A stretch of DNA of 64,000 nucleotides. Origin: Microbacterium thalassium (GTDB lineage Bacteria > Actinomycetota > Actinomycetes > Actinomycetales > Microbacteriaceae). This document shows positions 19,050 through 29,050 of this stretch, piece after piece. The notes under the pieces are model-generated. The model saw only the letters and a program-made list of their open reading frames with translations. It had not been told where the DNA came from and made no database searches. Made by a program: the position numbers and the translations under genes. The DNA is taken from the NCBI RefSeq assembly GCF_014208045.1, contig NZ_JACHML010000001.1, forward strand, positions 1,488,001 through 1,552,000, in the 5' to 3' direction. Each line of letters begins with the position of its first letter. Position 1 is the first letter of the stretch.

Positions 19050-20078
19050 ATGCCAACTGAGGCAAGGCGGCGGGTACGCCGAGTGGTCATTCTGTCATAT
19101 GCATACCTGCCTAGCATTGGAGGAATCGAACGAGTGACACAGATCCTCGCGGAGGGCCTGGCCGCGCGTGGGTGGGAGGTGACCGTTGTCACCGCGACGC
19201 CGGGGGGCCCAGCCCCTGGGGTCGTACGCAATCCGGGATGGTGGAAGCTTGCGCGGCTCCTACGTAGCGCGTCAGTGGTCGTCGAGTCGAACGTGAGCCT
19301 GGCGCTCGCCTGGCCGCTGGTGGTTGGGATTGTGCGCACTCCCCGCATCACCGTGCTCCATGCGCCGCTGCGAGCGGCCAGTCGCAACTCACCGCGGTTG
19401 CGCGACCGCATCAAGGCGGCGGCTCTTCCGCGGCGATCCACCTATGTCGTCTCTCGCTGGCTGGGTGACCAACTACCGGTACCGGTACGATTCATGCCGA
19501 ATCCGTATGACGATTCCCTCTTCTACCCAGTGCCGGGACGACGGCGCAGCGGGTTGCTCTTTGTCGGGCGGCTCGTCGGTGCCAAGGGCCTCGACATCGC
19601 CGTGGATGCAATCTCCACATTGCGCCCGGACACGCGTCTCACGGTCATCGGTGCTGGCCCCGAGGAGGGCATCCTCTCGGCGCTGGCAGAGACCCGCGGT
19701 GTTCGGGTCGATTTTCTCGGCGCGATGGGACCAGCGCAGATTGCGTCTGAAATGCGAGCGCACGAGGTGCTCGTGATCCCGTCATCGGCTTCTCCGCCCG
19801 AGGTGTATCCACTCGTGGCGATCGAGGGCTTGGCCTCAGGATGCCGAGTGGTCGCGACCAACAGCGGAGGGCTACCCGAGGCCGTGGGCGGCACGGAACG
19901 CATTGTCGAGGTTGGCGACGTTCGTGGCCTCTCGCGTGCGTTGGAGGAGTCTCTCGCGGACGGACCGTTGCGACCTGAAGAGTGGGATGCTCGCGCCCCC
20001 CACATCCAGCGTCATGCTCTTGAGAACGTCATAGGCGCATATGAGGCGGCCATCACGGACGCAATGCTGCTCAGATGA
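19050..20078 (+). CDS. Family 4 glycosyltransferase
   Basis: The 342-residue GT-B enzyme opens with VVILSYAYLPSIGGIERVTQILAEGLAARG, the acceptor-domain loop of family 4. The donor domain has LLFVGRLVGAKGLDIAVDA, TVIGAGPEE and the signature region SPPEVYPLVAIEGLASGC with the EX7E glutamates. The ATG at 19050 is preferred to a GTG two codons earlier because GAGAGG is then about 8 bases upstream. It is the last gene of the plus-strand run 16504-20078 and converges with 20112-21014. Confidence 0.88.
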   Translation: MPTEARRRVRRVVILSYAYLPSIGGIERVTQILAEGLAARGWEVTVVTATPGGPAPGVVRNPGWWKLARLLRSASVVVESNVSLALAWPLVVGIVRTPRITVLHAPLRAASRNSPRLRDRIKAAALPRRSTYVVSRWLGDQLPVPVRFMPNPYDDSLFYPVPGRRRSGLLFVGRLVGAKGLDIAVDAISTLRPDTRLTVIGAGPEEGILSALAETRGVRVDFLGAMGPAQIASEMRAHEVLVIPSSASPPEVYPLVAIEGLASGCRVVATNSGGLPEAVGGTERIVEVGDVRGLSRALEESLADGPLRPEEWDARAPHIQRHALENVIGAYEAAITDAMLLR

Positions 20079-20111
20079 CAAGTGGAGCGATCGGCCCGCT
20101 GAGACGTGGTC

Positions 20112-21014
20112 CTACCCAGCTTGAAGTCGCGCGATGTCCGCGCTGGAGTATGTGGCGCGTATCTGTAGGTCGTTTCCCTCCCCGAAGACATTTGCAGCCC
20201 CCAGACTCATCGCCTGGGTTCCCGATACAGCGGTCAAGTCGAGAGGTGCACGCGTCGCCTGCCGAACTGGTACGCGCTCTCGAAGGGCGACTCGGTGGAG
20301 CCAGACATCGTCTGCGCGGGGGGCCTCATCGAGGAAGGCCGTTCCGGCGTCTCGAAGCGCACAAACCATTCGCTTGGGGTAGATGACTCCAGAGACGCCG
20401 GTTGCGAATATTCGTGGCGACGGCGCGGTCGTGGTGCAACGAGTCCAGTCAAGGTACGGCGCGATCGTGTTGTCATCCGCTAGCTCAATGTGATGCGCAC
20501 GATGGCACACGACGGTCTCGCCCCCGGACTGGAGAAACTCGCTCCATAGGACCTCGAGCCAATTGCGTGGATACAGAATGTCGTCGTCTGCGGTGACCAA
20601 CGTCGAGCCGGCGTCCGGTCGCTCCAGACAATAGGGGTAGTACTTCGTATGTGGGCCATAGTTGCTCGTAAACCGAACGGTGAGCCCTCGGGAGACCTGT
20701 GACTTGAGCCAGGGCGTCGGCTCCCAGGAGGTCTCTGGAATGTCCAGCCACAGCGTGATCGAGCGTGGTCGCATCGACCCCTGTGCTATCGACTCTATTG
20801 CGACGTGAACCTGCTGCAATCGGTCGCCGTGGCTTGTCAGTGAGACATCGACGGGCACGGACCCCGTCACCAGGGAAGACTCCCTTAGCGCCCTTCGCTC
20901 GAGTCGGAAGCGCGCGAGAGGAGCCACTAGACGCGCGTGCACGGCACCCACGACCCGAGTCCTGGGATCGGTAGCCAGGCCGCGCAACGTCGAGCGAGAG
21001 CTAGTCGACGGCAT
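20112..21014 (-). CDS. Putative GT-A glycosyltransferase
   Basis: The 300-residue protein has PVDVSLTSHGDRLQQVHVAIESI and SITLWLDIPE near the N-terminus and a metal-binding type triad TADDDILYP in the middle, followed by ADDVWLHRVAL. These are features of GT-A enzymes in capsule clusters, although I cannot give a family number. The ATG at 21014 is chosen because AAGG precedes it and a longer form would overlap the upstream gene by nearly 90 bases; as called the overlap is 14 bases. It is the last gene of a minus-strand run beginning at the UXS/ugd genes. Confidence 0.7.
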   Translation of the reverse strand: MPSTSSRSTLRGLATDPRTRVVGAVHARLVAPLARFRLERRALRESSLVTGSVPVDVSLTSHGDRLQQVHVAIESIAQGSMRPRSITLWLDIPETSWEPTPWLKSQVSRGLTVRFTSNYGPHTKYYPYCLERPDAGSTLVTADDDILYPRNWLEVLWSEFLQSGGETVVCHRAHHIELADDNTIAPYLDWTRCTTTAPSPRIFATGVSGVIYPKRMVCALRDAGTAFLDEAPRADDVWLHRVALRERVPVRQATRAPLDLTAVSGTQAMSLGAANVFGEGNDLQIRATYSSADIARLQAG

Positions 21015-21672
21015 GTTCGACCTTATTGATGTAGCCGATTTCACGTGAGAAGTACGCTCCTTCAAGACCGGTCCTGACAGCACTACCACGCGACGCCGTC
21101 ACGAGCGCACCGCTGGGGCCTACCTCGCCGCTCAAAGTGGTTCCCATCCCGACAACCACACAGTCTGAAACGTGTGTACCCGGCGCTAGCGCAACGTTTG
21201 ACGACACAATGCAGTAGTTTCCGATCGAGATGCCTCGCGTACGTTGCCTTGCGCGCTTCCAATCGATTCCATGCGTTATGAAGGTTGATCTGACTCCGGC
21301 GACCGTCGTGTGATGCCCGACGCGAACACCACCGCTCACATCCAGGTAGTGGCGCGCAGTGAGCGCCGAGTCCGCCCCGATAGCTAGCGACCCACTGCCT
21401 CCGGCTCGGCGAAGCGGTCGGGATGCGGATATCCAGTTCCACTGGCCAATTCTGCCTCGTTCGCCAAGTTCCAGGTCTGCGAGGTCACGAAAGACGTTCA
21501 ATGGTCCAATGCGCGCACAGGCGCCTACGGACACACTGTCGAGCCTCCAATAGATGCCCGGGCCGATCGCGGTGTCGTGCCCGATTGACCAGCCGAGTTT
21601 TCGGAGTAGCGAGTTCTTGGGTCGGCTTGCCGGGGCCACGCCCACAAGTGCCACTAGGAGGTGCTTCATCAT
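21001..21672 (-). CDS. Hexapeptide-repeat acyltransferase
   Basis: The 223-residue protein shows successive left-handed beta-helix turns (IGHDTAIGPGIYW, VGACARIGPLNVF, LGERGRIGQWNWI, IGADSALTARHYLDVSGGVRVGHHTTVAGV, IGNYCIVSSNVALAPGTHVSDCVVVGMGTTL). HITHGID-type His residues fit an acetyl-CoA-dependent O-acetyltransferase. Two ATG codons in tandem mark the start at 21672. The gene ends inside the start of the downstream glycosyltransferase. The acceptor sugar is unknown. Confidence 0.8.
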   Translation of the reverse strand: MMKHLLVALVGVAPASRPKNSLLRKLGWSIGHDTAIGPGIYWRLDSVSVGACARIGPLNVFRDLADLELGERGRIGQWNWISASRPLRRAGGSGSLAIGADSALTARHYLDVSGGVRVGHHTTVAGVRSTFITHGIDWKRARQRTRGISIGNYCIVSSNVALAPGTHVSDCVVVGMGTTLSGEVGPSGALVTASRGSAVRTGLEGAYFSREIGYINKVEHAVD

Positions 21673-21858
21673 GTCTTGGTGGATCCGCTCTTCTCAGGTC
21701 GGCTGTTGCTGTGCGATCTGCGGCGTCGCGACCAGCGTTGCCAGTTGCATGGACGCGATCCGAACTCGCGGGTGGTGGATGGTCAGACAAGTGTCTGTCC
21801 TCCTGGTTGAGATGTGCCCCGTGAGCCGCCCGACTTCGCTCCGTCCCAAGCGCCATCT

Positions 21859-22986
21859 CTAGCCTCGCCCGGACGAACGCCGGCCGCGTACAAGTACCGC
21901 ATCAAGTCGAGGGAGCCTCGTGCGTCGAATCCATCGCTCGAGCGGCAACTCCACGGAGTGATAGAGAGCAGCTGAGAGCGTCACGGCGGCGGCTGCGGCA
22001 CCCAGCGCCATCGCGATGGCACCAGACCAGTTCGTTTGGAGCCCAAACGTTGCTGCGAGGGTGCGGATGACCATCTGATGGATCAAGTAGAAGGCGAATG
22101 ACCATTCTCCCAATCGCACAATCCAGCGGTTGCGGAAGACGCTCGACTCCTGTGCTATATCGGCTTGTGCGGCCGCGACGATCAGCACGACGAACGGGAC
22201 TGCGACGGCAGGTCCCCACCCAATGGTGCCCGGGAGCCATGCAGCGCCCTGCCAAGCTGAAATCGCACCTAGGGTCGCCGCCCACAGCGGAATCCGTGGG
22301 ACGCCCCGCCTTACCGCGACGGCGGCGCATACGCCAAGTACGAATTCTGTGAGCCGCGGAATGGGAAAGATGTACGTGGTCCACTCGAGATTCGTCGCCG
22401 TGAACTGCATGGCGACCGAGTAGACGATCCCTGTGGAGGCGGTGACCGTGGCGAGGGCGATGAGACCCGAGATCGTAAGGCGACGAACAAGTGGAACCAG
22501 AAACGGGAAGAGCGCATACATGAACGCCTCGACCGACAACGACCACTCAACGGGGTTGCCGCCGAAGTAGAAGCGCTCGTCCGGAACCCACGCCTGAATG
22601 AATGCGAGCGACATTGTCGCTCCTGGAAGAGCGCCAATCAGTTCAGTGGCTCCTCTTGCAGAGACGAGCATCATCGCAAGGACCGTTGTCAGCCACCCGA
22701 GCGGGAGGATTCGCGCTACCCGCCGACGGTAGAACTCCCGATGTGACAACTCCGGCCGCCACGCCCATGCGAGCACAAATCCACTGAGGGCGAAGAAGAA
22801 GGAGACACCCACTCGGCCCTCACCAACAACGAAGTCGAGGGCCTGGGGTGCGGCGGGCACGCGCGAGAAGAGCCCGGTCGAGTGGTGAACGAAAACAGCG
22901 AGAGCTGCGAACCACCTCAACCCAGTGAGCGAATCGAGCCGCGACGCGTACCGACTGCCGTCGCTCGTCACCTCCATAAGCCTCAC
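21859..22986 (-). CDS. Membrane acyltransferase family 3 protein
   Basis: The 375-residue protein opens with LDSLTGLRWFAALAVFVHHSTGLF, the first helix of acyltransferase-3 proteins with the conserved His pair (34-35). FFFALSGFVLAWAW, FYRRRVARILPLGWL and WSLSVEAFMYALFPFL follow in the family order. About ten helices are predicted. It is the second such enzyme in the locus, so two different O-acylations of the polymer are possible. The GTG start overlaps the ugd stop by GTGA, which couples it to UDP-glucuronate synthesis. Confidence 0.9.
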   Translation of the reverse strand: MRLMEVTSDGSRYASRLDSLTGLRWFAALAVFVHHSTGLFSRVPAAPQALDFVVGEGRVGVSFFFALSGFVLAWAWRPELSHREFYRRRVARILPLGWLTTVLAMMLVSARGATELIGALPGATMSLAFIQAWVPDERFYFGGNPVEWSLSVEAFMYALFPFLVPLVRRLTISGLIALATVTASTGIVYSVAMQFTATNLEWTTYIFPIPRLTEFVLGVCAAVAVRRGVPRIPLWAATLGAISAWQGAAWLPGTIGWGPAVAVPFVVLIVAAAQADIAQESSVFRNRWIVRLGEWSFAFYLIHQMVIRTLAATFGLQTNWSGAIAMALGAAAAAVTLSAALYHSVELPLERWIRRTRLPRLDAVLVRGRRSSGRG

Positions 22987-24365
22987 GCTAGCGTCGCGCT
23001 GTTACCGCTAGGTGAACCAGCGATCGCGCGGCTCACATCTGACAGAGCTGACAATCGTGGCCGTCCCATGCCGTGGTAGGTCCAGCCGGCGGCACGCCAG
23101 GCGGCGGGGTCGAGGCAGTTGCGGCCGTCGACGACGATGGTGCCGTTCACGAGGGTGGCGGCGTGGGCGGGGTCGAGTTCGCGGCGGTAGTGGTCCCATT
23201 CGGTGACGACGATGACGGCGTCGGCGCCGGCGAGGGCTTCGTCGCGGTCGTGCACGTAGGTGAGCTGGGGGTGCACGCGGCGGGCGTTGTCGATCGCCTC
23301 GGGGTCGGTGACGGTGACGTTCGCACCCAGGCCGTGCAGGCGCACCGCGACGTCGAGGGCGGGGGAGTCGCGGATGTCGTCGGAGTGGGGCTTGAAGGCC
23401 GCACCGAGGACGGTGACGTTCTTGCCGTGCACGGAGCCGTCGAGCGCGTCGACGACCAGCTGTGCGGCGCGTTCGCGGCGGCGCAGGTTGATCTCGTCGA
23501 CCTGGCGCAGGAACGCGACGGACTCGCCGCGGCCGAGCTCTTCGGCGCGGGCGGAGAACGCCCGGATGTCCTTGGGGAGGCAGCCGCCGCCGAACCCGAT
23601 GCCGGCGCCGAGGAAGCGGCGGCCGATGCGTGCGTCGTGCCCGATCGCGTCGGCGAGCTGGGTGACGTCGGCGCCGGTGGACTCGGCGATCTCGGCCATG
23701 GCGTTGATGAAGCTGATCTTGGTGGCCAGGAACGCGTTGGCGGCGACCTTGACCAGCTCGGCGGTGGCGTAGTCGGTGACGATGAACGGCGTGTCCTTCG
23801 CGATCGCGGTGTGGTACACCTCGCGCAGGATCCCGGTCGCCTGCTCGCCGGCCGGGCCCGTCGGGACGCCGGCGACGAGCCGGTCGGGGTCGATGGTGTC
23901 CTGCACGGCGAAGCCCTCGCGGAGGAACTCGGGGTTCCACACCAGCGTCGCGCCGGTGGGCGCGACCTTCTCGGCCAGGGCGGCGGCGGTGCCCACCGGG
24001 ACGGTGGACTTCCCGGCGACGATGTCGCCCGCGTTCAGGTGGGGGATCAGCGCGTCCACGGCCGCGTTGACGTAGGTGAGGTCGGCGGCGTAGCCGTCCT
24101 TCTGCTGCGGGGTCCCGACGCCGACGAAGTGCACGGCGGCGCCGGCGGCATCGGCGAAATCGGTCGAGAACCGCAGCCGGCCCGACGCGATCCCGTCCTC
24201 GAGGATCTCCTGCAGTCCCGGCTCGAAGAACGGCGCGCGCCCGGCCTGCAGCGACTCGATCTTGCGGGCGTCGACGTCGATGCCGACCACGTCGTGCCCG
24301 ATCGACGCCATCGCCGCCGCGTGGACGGCGCCGAGATAACCACAGCCGATCACAGACAGACGCAC
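22983..24365 (-). CDS. ugd: UDP-glucose 6-dehydrogenase
   Basis: The 460-residue enzyme oxidises UDP-glucose twice to UDP-glucuronate with NAD. It has the N-terminal VIGCGYLG dinucleotide loop, STVPVGT, NPEFLREG, and the catalytic GFGGGCLPKDI with Cys262. The body has very high GC, unlike both neighbours. Homologues usually end shortly after the WTYHGMGRPR segment; here about 25 extra residues (LSALSDVSRAIAGSPSGNSATLA) of lower-GC DNA follow and run into the acyltransferase gene, which looks like a recombination joint. The product is the substrate of the UXS gene upstream. Confidence 0.95.
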   Translation of the reverse strand: MRLSVIGCGYLGAVHAAAMASIGHDVVGIDVDARKIESLQAGRAPFFEPGLQEILEDGIASGRLRFSTDFADAAGAAVHFVGVGTPQQKDGYAADLTYVNAAVDALIPHLNAGDIVAGKSTVPVGTAAALAEKVAPTGATLVWNPEFLREGFAVQDTIDPDRLVAGVPTGPAGEQATGILREVYHTAIAKDTPFIVTDYATAELVKVAANAFLATKISFINAMAEIAESTGADVTQLADAIGHDARIGRRFLGAGIGFGGGCLPKDIRAFSARAEELGRGESVAFLRQVDEINLRRRERAAQLVVDALDGSVHGKNVTVLGAAFKPHSDDIRDSPALDVAVRLHGLGANVTVTDPEAIDNARRVHPQLTYVHDRDEALAGADAVIVVTEWDHYRRELDPAHAATLVNGTIVVDGRNCLDPAAWRAAGWTYHGMGRPRLSALSDVSRAIAGSPSGNSATLA

Positions 24366-24495
24366 AGGAACCTCCTCGCGACGCTTCGCCTCGCAGCAAG
24401 GGAGTGGACGATTCCGGTGCCCCTCCCCGCGATGCGCGTAGCGGTAGATTCCGGGGGCTGGCGGGTCGTCCCGAGGATCGGTTGGGGTATGGTCC

Positions 24496-25488
24496 TCATG
24501 CCGTCCGCTCGACCGCTCGGGGGTCGACTGACAGAAGCATCCTGAAGTAGTCCACGGTGCTGGCGAGGCCGGACTCGAGGTCGATCCGCGGCCGCCATCC
24601 GAGCTCTCCTTCCGCTACAGAAATGTCCGGCTGGCGCTGCTTCGGATCATCTTGCGGAAGCGGCAGGAACTCAATTTCGGATTCGCTCGCTGTAAGTCGC
24701 AGAACTGCCTCAGCGAGTTCCAGCATCGTGAACTCTCCGGGGTTCCCAACGTTGACCGGTCCGGTGAACCCAGGCGGAGTGGCCATCAGTCGAACCATTC
24801 CGTCGATCAGGTCGTCGACGAAGCAGAACGACCGTGTCTGCGACCCGTCGCCGTAGATCGTAATCGGTTCACCGCGCAGAGCTTGAACGATGAAGTTCGA
24901 AACCACGCGACCGTCCGCCGGGTCCATGCGCGGCCCGTAGGTGTTGAAGATCCTCATCACCTTGATGTCAGTCCGGTGCTGCCGGTGGTAATCGAAGAAC
25001 AGGGTCTCTGCAGCGCGCTTGCCTTCGTCATAGCAGGATCGTGGACCGATGGGGTTCACGCGGCCCCAGTAGGACTCGTCCTGAGGGTGTACCTCCGGAT
25101 CGCCGTATACCTCGGAGGTAGAGGCCTGGAGGATGGGCACCTTCAGTCGTTTGGCCAGCCCAAGCATGTTGATTGCGCCGATGACGGAGGTCTTGGTCGT
25201 CTGCACGGGGTCGCGCTGATAATGAATCGGCGACGCGGGGCACGCAAGGTTGTAGATTCGGTCAACTTCCGCATAGAGCGGAAACGTCACGTCGTGGCGC
25301 AGCAACTCGAAGCGTGGATGCTGCAGGAGGTGCACGATGTTGCGCTTCGAGCCCGTGTAGAAGTTGTCGACGCAAAGTACCTCATGCCCGTCGTCGAGCA
25401 ACCGGTCGACGAGGTGGGAGCCGAGGAACCCGGCACCCCCTGTGACAAGGATTCGCTCGGGCACTGTGAAGTCGGTGGTCTCGCTCAA
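24496..25488 (-). CDS. UDP-glucuronate decarboxylase (UDP-xylose synthase, UXS-type SDR)
   Basis: The 330-residue SDR has [48 protein letters not shown] and the catalytic SCYDEGKR with Tyr/Lys, all diagnostic of UDP-glucuronate decarboxylase rather than of plain epimerases. It converts UDP-glucuronate to UDP-xylose, so xylose is likely in the polymer, possibly with glucuronic acid. Two TTG starts are possible (25503 and 25488); the inner one is preferred because GGAGG lies at the right spacing before it and would be inside the coding region otherwise. A 130-base gap separates it from ugd. Confidence 0.92.
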   Translation of the reverse strand: MSETTDFTVPERILVTGGAGFLGSHLVDRLLDDGHEVLCVDNFYTGSKRNIVHLLQHPRFELLRHDVTFPLYAEVDRIYNLACPASPIHYQRDPVQTTKTSVIGAINMLGLAKRLKVPILQASTSEVYGDPEVHPQDESYWGRVNPIGPRSCYDEGKRAAETLFFDYHRQHRTDIKVMRIFNTYGPRMDPADGRVVSNFIVQALRGEPITIYGDGSQTRSFCFVDDLIDGMVRLMATPPGFTGPVNVGNPGEFTMLELAEAVLRLTASESEIEFLPLPQDDPKQRQPDISVAEGELGWRPRIDLESGLASTVDYFRMLLSVDPRAVERTA

Positions 25489-25531
25489 GTCTGTGCCTCC
25501 CAATCGTTACGTTGCATCCTGGCTCGCTCGC

Positions 25532-27112
25532 TCAGTGCGCGGTTTCGCCGGGCGCTAGAGCTGCCCTGCCTGTCCTCGCCAGAATCGTGATGTCGCCAAC
25601 GAGCGACCAGTTCTCGACGTAGGAAAGATCCAGGCGGACAGACTCCTCCCACGAGAGCATCGAGCGCCCCGAGACCTGCCACAGACCGGTCATGCCCGGC
25701 TTCGCGAGAAAGCGGCGATGCACATGATCCGCGTACTGCTCGACCTCCGACGGGAGCGGCGGGCGCGGGCCGACGAGGGACATGGAGCCGCCGATCACGT
25801 TGTACAGCTGCGGCAACTCGTCGAGGCTGTACTTGCGCATTATCCTGCCGATCGAGGTGATGCGCGGGTCGTTCTTCATCTTGAACAGCACCTCGTTGCC
25901 AGCGTCCCGCTGCTTGTCCTTGAGGTCCTCGAGGAGGTCCTCGGCGTTGTCGACCATCGACCGGAACTTGAACATCGTGAACTCGCGGCCTTGGTAGCCG
26001 ACGCGCACCTGCTTGAACAGGATCGGGCCCGGGCCGGACAGGCGAACCGAGATAGCAAGGAACGCCAGGACCGGACTGATCAGGACGGTCCCCGCTGTCG
26101 TGATCACGACATCCATCGACCGCTTAAGGAACCGTTGACCAACGCTGAACCTCGGCGTCTCGACGTGGATCAGGGGCAGACCGGAAACAGGCCGGGTATG
26201 AATGCGTGGGCCCGCGATGTCAATGATGCTCGGTGCCAGTACGAGGTGCTGCTGGCCGGCAACGAGATTCCACGAGATCTGCTTGACCTTGTGCGGGGGC
26301 AGTTCGTCGGTGCTGGAAACGGCGACGGTATCGGCACCTGTGATCGCGATGGCCTGTTCGATCGCGTTGACGTTGCCCATGATCGGGATGTCGGTCCCGT
26401 CGATCGTGGCGGCGACGCGGCCTGTCGGGACACAGGCGCCGACGACGCGGTATCCGGCGCTGGGAGTGCGCGCGAGTTCGTGCGCGATCTCGCGGACCGA
26501 CGCATCTGAGCCCACCAGTAGCACCTTGGCGGAGTACCTGCCGATGTGGCGCTGTGAGATGAGCCACTGCCGCCACAACCAGCGCTCGAAGAGCAGTACG
26601 GAGATGCCAAGCGGCAGGCTGATCAGCAGGAAGCCGCGCGCGACATCGACCCGGAAGAGGAACGCACCGATCGCGATCACGCCGAACAGCCGGATGCTCG
26701 CGTCCACGATGCGCACATACTCGGTATTGCCAGATCCCATGATGCGGTCGCTGCGTGAGTCCGACAGGCTCAGGACCCACATCCAGAGCACGATCAGGGC
26801 CGCCGAGAACATCCAGTAGGAGATGTCGCTCAGGCGATGGTCCTCGCGCATCGAGACCTGAGCATTGCCGAGACCGAACCATGCGATCTGCGTGCCATAG
26901 ACGACCCATATCAGCGTGAGCAGGTCGCTGATCCACAGGCGCCGCGCGAAGCGCTTGCGCCACCCATCGGGGGGCACGGCAAGACGAGGTTCGTTCGTCG
27001 CCGCGGACGGGGCAGATGACACTCCAGGGTCGAGCTCGTTGTCTGTCTGAGCGGTTGCCGGGTCGGACCGCGACGTCGGTGTCGCGTCGACCTTCTCAAG
27101 GCTCGACGTCAC
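25532..27112 (-). CDS. Polyprenyl-phosphate sugar-1-phosphate transferase (WbaP/CpsE-like)
   Basis: The 526-residue protein has five N-terminal membrane helices, a CoA-binding-like middle domain ([17 protein letters not shown]) and a C-terminal bacterial sugar transferase domain. The last has [63 protein letters not shown] and [13 protein letters not shown]. It starts repeat-unit synthesis by putting a hexose-1-phosphate (often glucose or galactose) on undecaprenyl phosphate. The GTG start at 27112 follows GGGGGAAGGG. It is the first gene of the minus-strand run and probably carries the main promoter in 27113-27402. Confidence 0.93.
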   Translation of the reverse strand: MTSSLEKVDATPTSRSDPATAQTDNELDPGVSSAPSAATNEPRLAVPPDGWRKRFARRLWISDLLTLIWVVYGTQIAWFGLGNAQVSMREDHRLSDISYWMFSAALIVLWMWVLSLSDSRSDRIMGSGNTEYVRIVDASIRLFGVIAIGAFLFRVDVARGFLLISLPLGISVLLFERWLWRQWLISQRHIGRYSAKVLLVGSDASVREIAHELARTPSAGYRVVGACVPTGRVAATIDGTDIPIMGNVNAIEQAIAITGADTVAVSSTDELPPHKVKQISWNLVAGQQHLVLAPSIIDIAGPRIHTRPVSGLPLIHVETPRFSVGQRFLKRSMDVVITTAGTVLISPVLAFLAISVRLSGPGPILFKQVRVGYQGREFTMFKFRSMVDNAEDLLEDLKDKQRDAGNEVLFKMKNDPRITSIGRIMRKYSLDELPQLYNVIGGSMSLVGPRPPLPSEVEQYADHVHRRFLAKPGMTGLWQVSGRSMLSWEESVRLDLSYVENWSLVGDITILARTGRAALAPGETAH

Positions 27113-27402
27113 GTAATGGCCCTTCCCCCATGTAGCCCCGCACGCAGGTTAGCGGCGTCGTGTGACGCGCGCGTGACGGGAACCTGACAGCACATGGCCT
27201 GCCGATCATTGGGAGTGAGCGAAGTGGACAGCCAGTTTGGCACTCAACGTCTCATCACAGTCGATGGTCGCGGGGATGCTGAGGCTTTCCTGAGCGATGG
27301 CGAAGGTCTGGCCGTCCTGGTCACCCGGTGCGCGCATAGGACCCGCTCGAGGAACCTACTCAGGTGCGAGACCTACGCGGTTGCGCCGGACATCGGCGAT
27401 GG

Positions 27403-27996
27403 TCAGGCGAGCGCCGCTCGCACGACCCGCTCCACCTCGTCGAGGGCCGGCACCAGCTGGTTCGCGCTGCTGACGTAGGTCTGCCATGAGTGGCCGAACG
27501 GGTCGGTTACGTCGTCGTCGGTCTGCGACTTCGGCGGTGGGGCGATGCCGCGCCGCGTGGCGACGAGGGCTGCGGCGGCGCGAACGCGGGACGCGGCGTC
27601 CGTTCCGGCGGTCGTCGCGGCCTCGATGATCTCGGCGTCGGAGAGGTCAGCGGCGAGCCGCGCGAACTCGCGCACCGTGAAGGTCGAGCGGAGGCGGGTG
27701 GGGGCGAGTTCGGCGATGACGCGGCGATGATTGCGGCTCATCGCGAGGATGAGATCGGGAGACTTGAGCATGTGCTCGGTCAGGAACCGTGAGCGGTGCT
27801 GCGTGGCGATGTCTGCAGGCACACCGAGCTGGTCGGCGAGGGAGACCGACTCGGGTGTCATCGGGGCGCGGGCGAGACCCCGTGTGCCGGCGCTCGAGAC
27901 GGTCGGGTGCAGGTCCATCAGGCGCGTGCGCAGCAGGAGCTCCGCGAGCGGAGAACGGCAGATGTTGCCCGTGCAGACAGTGAGGATCTCGACCAA
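27403..27996 (-). CDS. Low-molecular-weight protein-tyrosine phosphatase (Wzb-like)
   Basis: The 197-residue protein has the P-loop VCTGNICRSP with nucleophile Cys8 and Arg14, and a late acidic loop TDPFGHSW with Asp165 as likely general acid. It is longer than typical Wzb (about 150 aa) by an insertion rich in Ala/Thr between residues 105 and 155. It is expected to remove phosphate from the BY-kinase tail encoded at 1582-2973. The start is TTG at 27996 with GGAG six bases before. It marks the right end of the polysaccharide locus; 290 bases without a gene separate it from the sugar transferase gene. Confidence 0.9.
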   Translation of the reverse strand: MVEILTVCTGNICRSPLAELLLRTRLMDLHPTVSSAGTRGLARAPMTPESVSLADQLGVPADIATQHRSRFLTEHMLKSPDLILAMSRNHRRVIAELAPTRLRSTFTVREFARLAADLSDAEIIEAATTAGTDAASRVRAAAALVATRRGIAPPPKSQTDDDVTDPFGHSWQTYVSSANQLVPALDEVERVVRAALA

Positions 27997-28036
27997 GAGT
28001 GCTCCGTGACGTGATTCGGATCGCGCGGGAGGGCGG

Positions 28037-28042
28037 TAGCGT
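28037..28042 (+). promoter_or_regulatory. Possible -10 element of leaderless CPBP gene
   Basis: TAGCGT is followed by seven bases and then the GTG at 28050. The geometry is that of leaderless actinobacterial transcripts. No clear -35 is seen. Confidence 0.4.
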
Positions 28043-28049
28043 ATGGCGC

Positions 28050-28958
28050 GTGCCGACCCACTCTACCGACGAGCTCGATGAGCCCGTCGGCGTGCGGGAC
28101 GGTGGGATCGAGGGCGAGCAGGCCGACCTGGCCAGGTTTCGCGATCCTGACGCCGCGGGGGCGCCGGAGGCGGCCGGCTACGGGCCGGATTCGGATGCTG
28201 AACCCGCGGAGGAGACGCCGACCCGGCGTTCACGCTCGATGAGTTCGCGCCGAACCGACTGGCGCCTCGGCGGGCGCACGACGTCCCGATGGCGGGAGTT
28301 GGTGCTCGGGGTCGCGATCCTCGCGCTCGGCGCCGGCGTCCTGATCGGGGCCGGGGCGGAACGGCTGCTGCCTGCATCCGTATCGGGGTTCGTCGCCACG
28401 GGTGTGCTGTGGGTCGCGATGGGCGGCACCGTCCTGTGGGCGTTCCTGCGCTCGCGGCCGGCATACTTGCTGCGGTTCTCGCCGAAGGACCTCGTGTGGG
28501 GGCTCGGGCTGGGGCTCATCGTGCGCACGTGCCAGGGGTGGATCGACGTCGCCACCGGGGGAACCGGCGCGCTGCCGTCGTACCCGACCATCGGCGGGGC
28601 GCTGCCCGACGGGTGGGTCTTCACCGACCTGATCGCCCCGGTGGTCGTGGCGCCGGTGCTCGAGGAGTTTTTCTTCCGCGCGGTCGTGCTCGTGTCGCTC
28701 TACACGATCCTGCGGCGACCGTTCGGCAAGCTCGTCGCGGGGCTCGCGGCCGGGCTGGTGAGCACCGGTCTGTTCGTGCTCGGGCACTGGCTGGTCGGCG
28801 CGAACGGCGCGGGGGAGGTGCTGTCGGTCGCGGTGCTCGGTGTGGTGTGTTCGGCGCTGGTGCTCCTGACGGGGCGCATCTGGGGTGCGGTGCTGGTGCA
28901 CGTCGTGTACAACGCGAGCTTCGTGGTGCTGGCACTTGCGGGGACGTGGCTGGGGTAG
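28050..28958 (+). CDS. CPBP-family intramembrane metalloprotease
   Basis: The 302-residue protein has a disordered acidic N-terminal part (to about residue 65) and then about seven membrane helices. The CPBP (Abi/CAAX-like) motifs are present: APVLEEFFFR (Glu205-Glu206 to Arg210), FVLGHW (second motif with His) and HVVYNAS (third motif). These residues bind the catalytic metal in the Rce1 family. Actinobacterial members have no known substrate; some act in bacteriocin immunity. The start is uncertain: GTG 28050 is chosen because a -10-like box lies 7 bases upstream, while longer in-frame forms would begin inside the phosphatase leader. Confidence 0.85.
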   Translation: MPTHSTDELDEPVGVRDGGIEGEQADLARFRDPDAAGAPEAAGYGPDSDAEPAEETPTRRSRSMSSRRTDWRLGGRTTSRWRELVLGVAILALGAGVLIGAGAERLLPASVSGFVATGVLWVAMGGTVLWAFLRSRPAYLLRFSPKDLVWGLGLGLIVRTCQGWIDVATGGTGALPSYPTIGGALPDGWVFTDLIAPVVVAPVLEEFFFRAVVLVSLYTILRRPFGKLVAGLAAGLVSTGLFVLGHWLVGANGAGEVLSVAVLGVVCSALVLLTGRIWGAVLVHVVYNASFVVLALAGTWLG

Positions 28959-29050
28959 ATCGGCGACCCCCGGGACTGTCCCTCGCGAGCATCGCGCCGC
29001 TACTGTTCATCGCATCGCTCTCGGAAGGCAGCGGACAGGGGTTGCGCGCG

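Noticed and set aside
22983..24545. Several long frames on both strands across ugd
   Set aside because: All are shadows of ugd caused by its very high third-position GC.
27194..27478. Possible 94-codon plus-strand gene
   Set aside because: No ribosome-binding site or homology, and it runs into the 3' end of the phosphatase gene.
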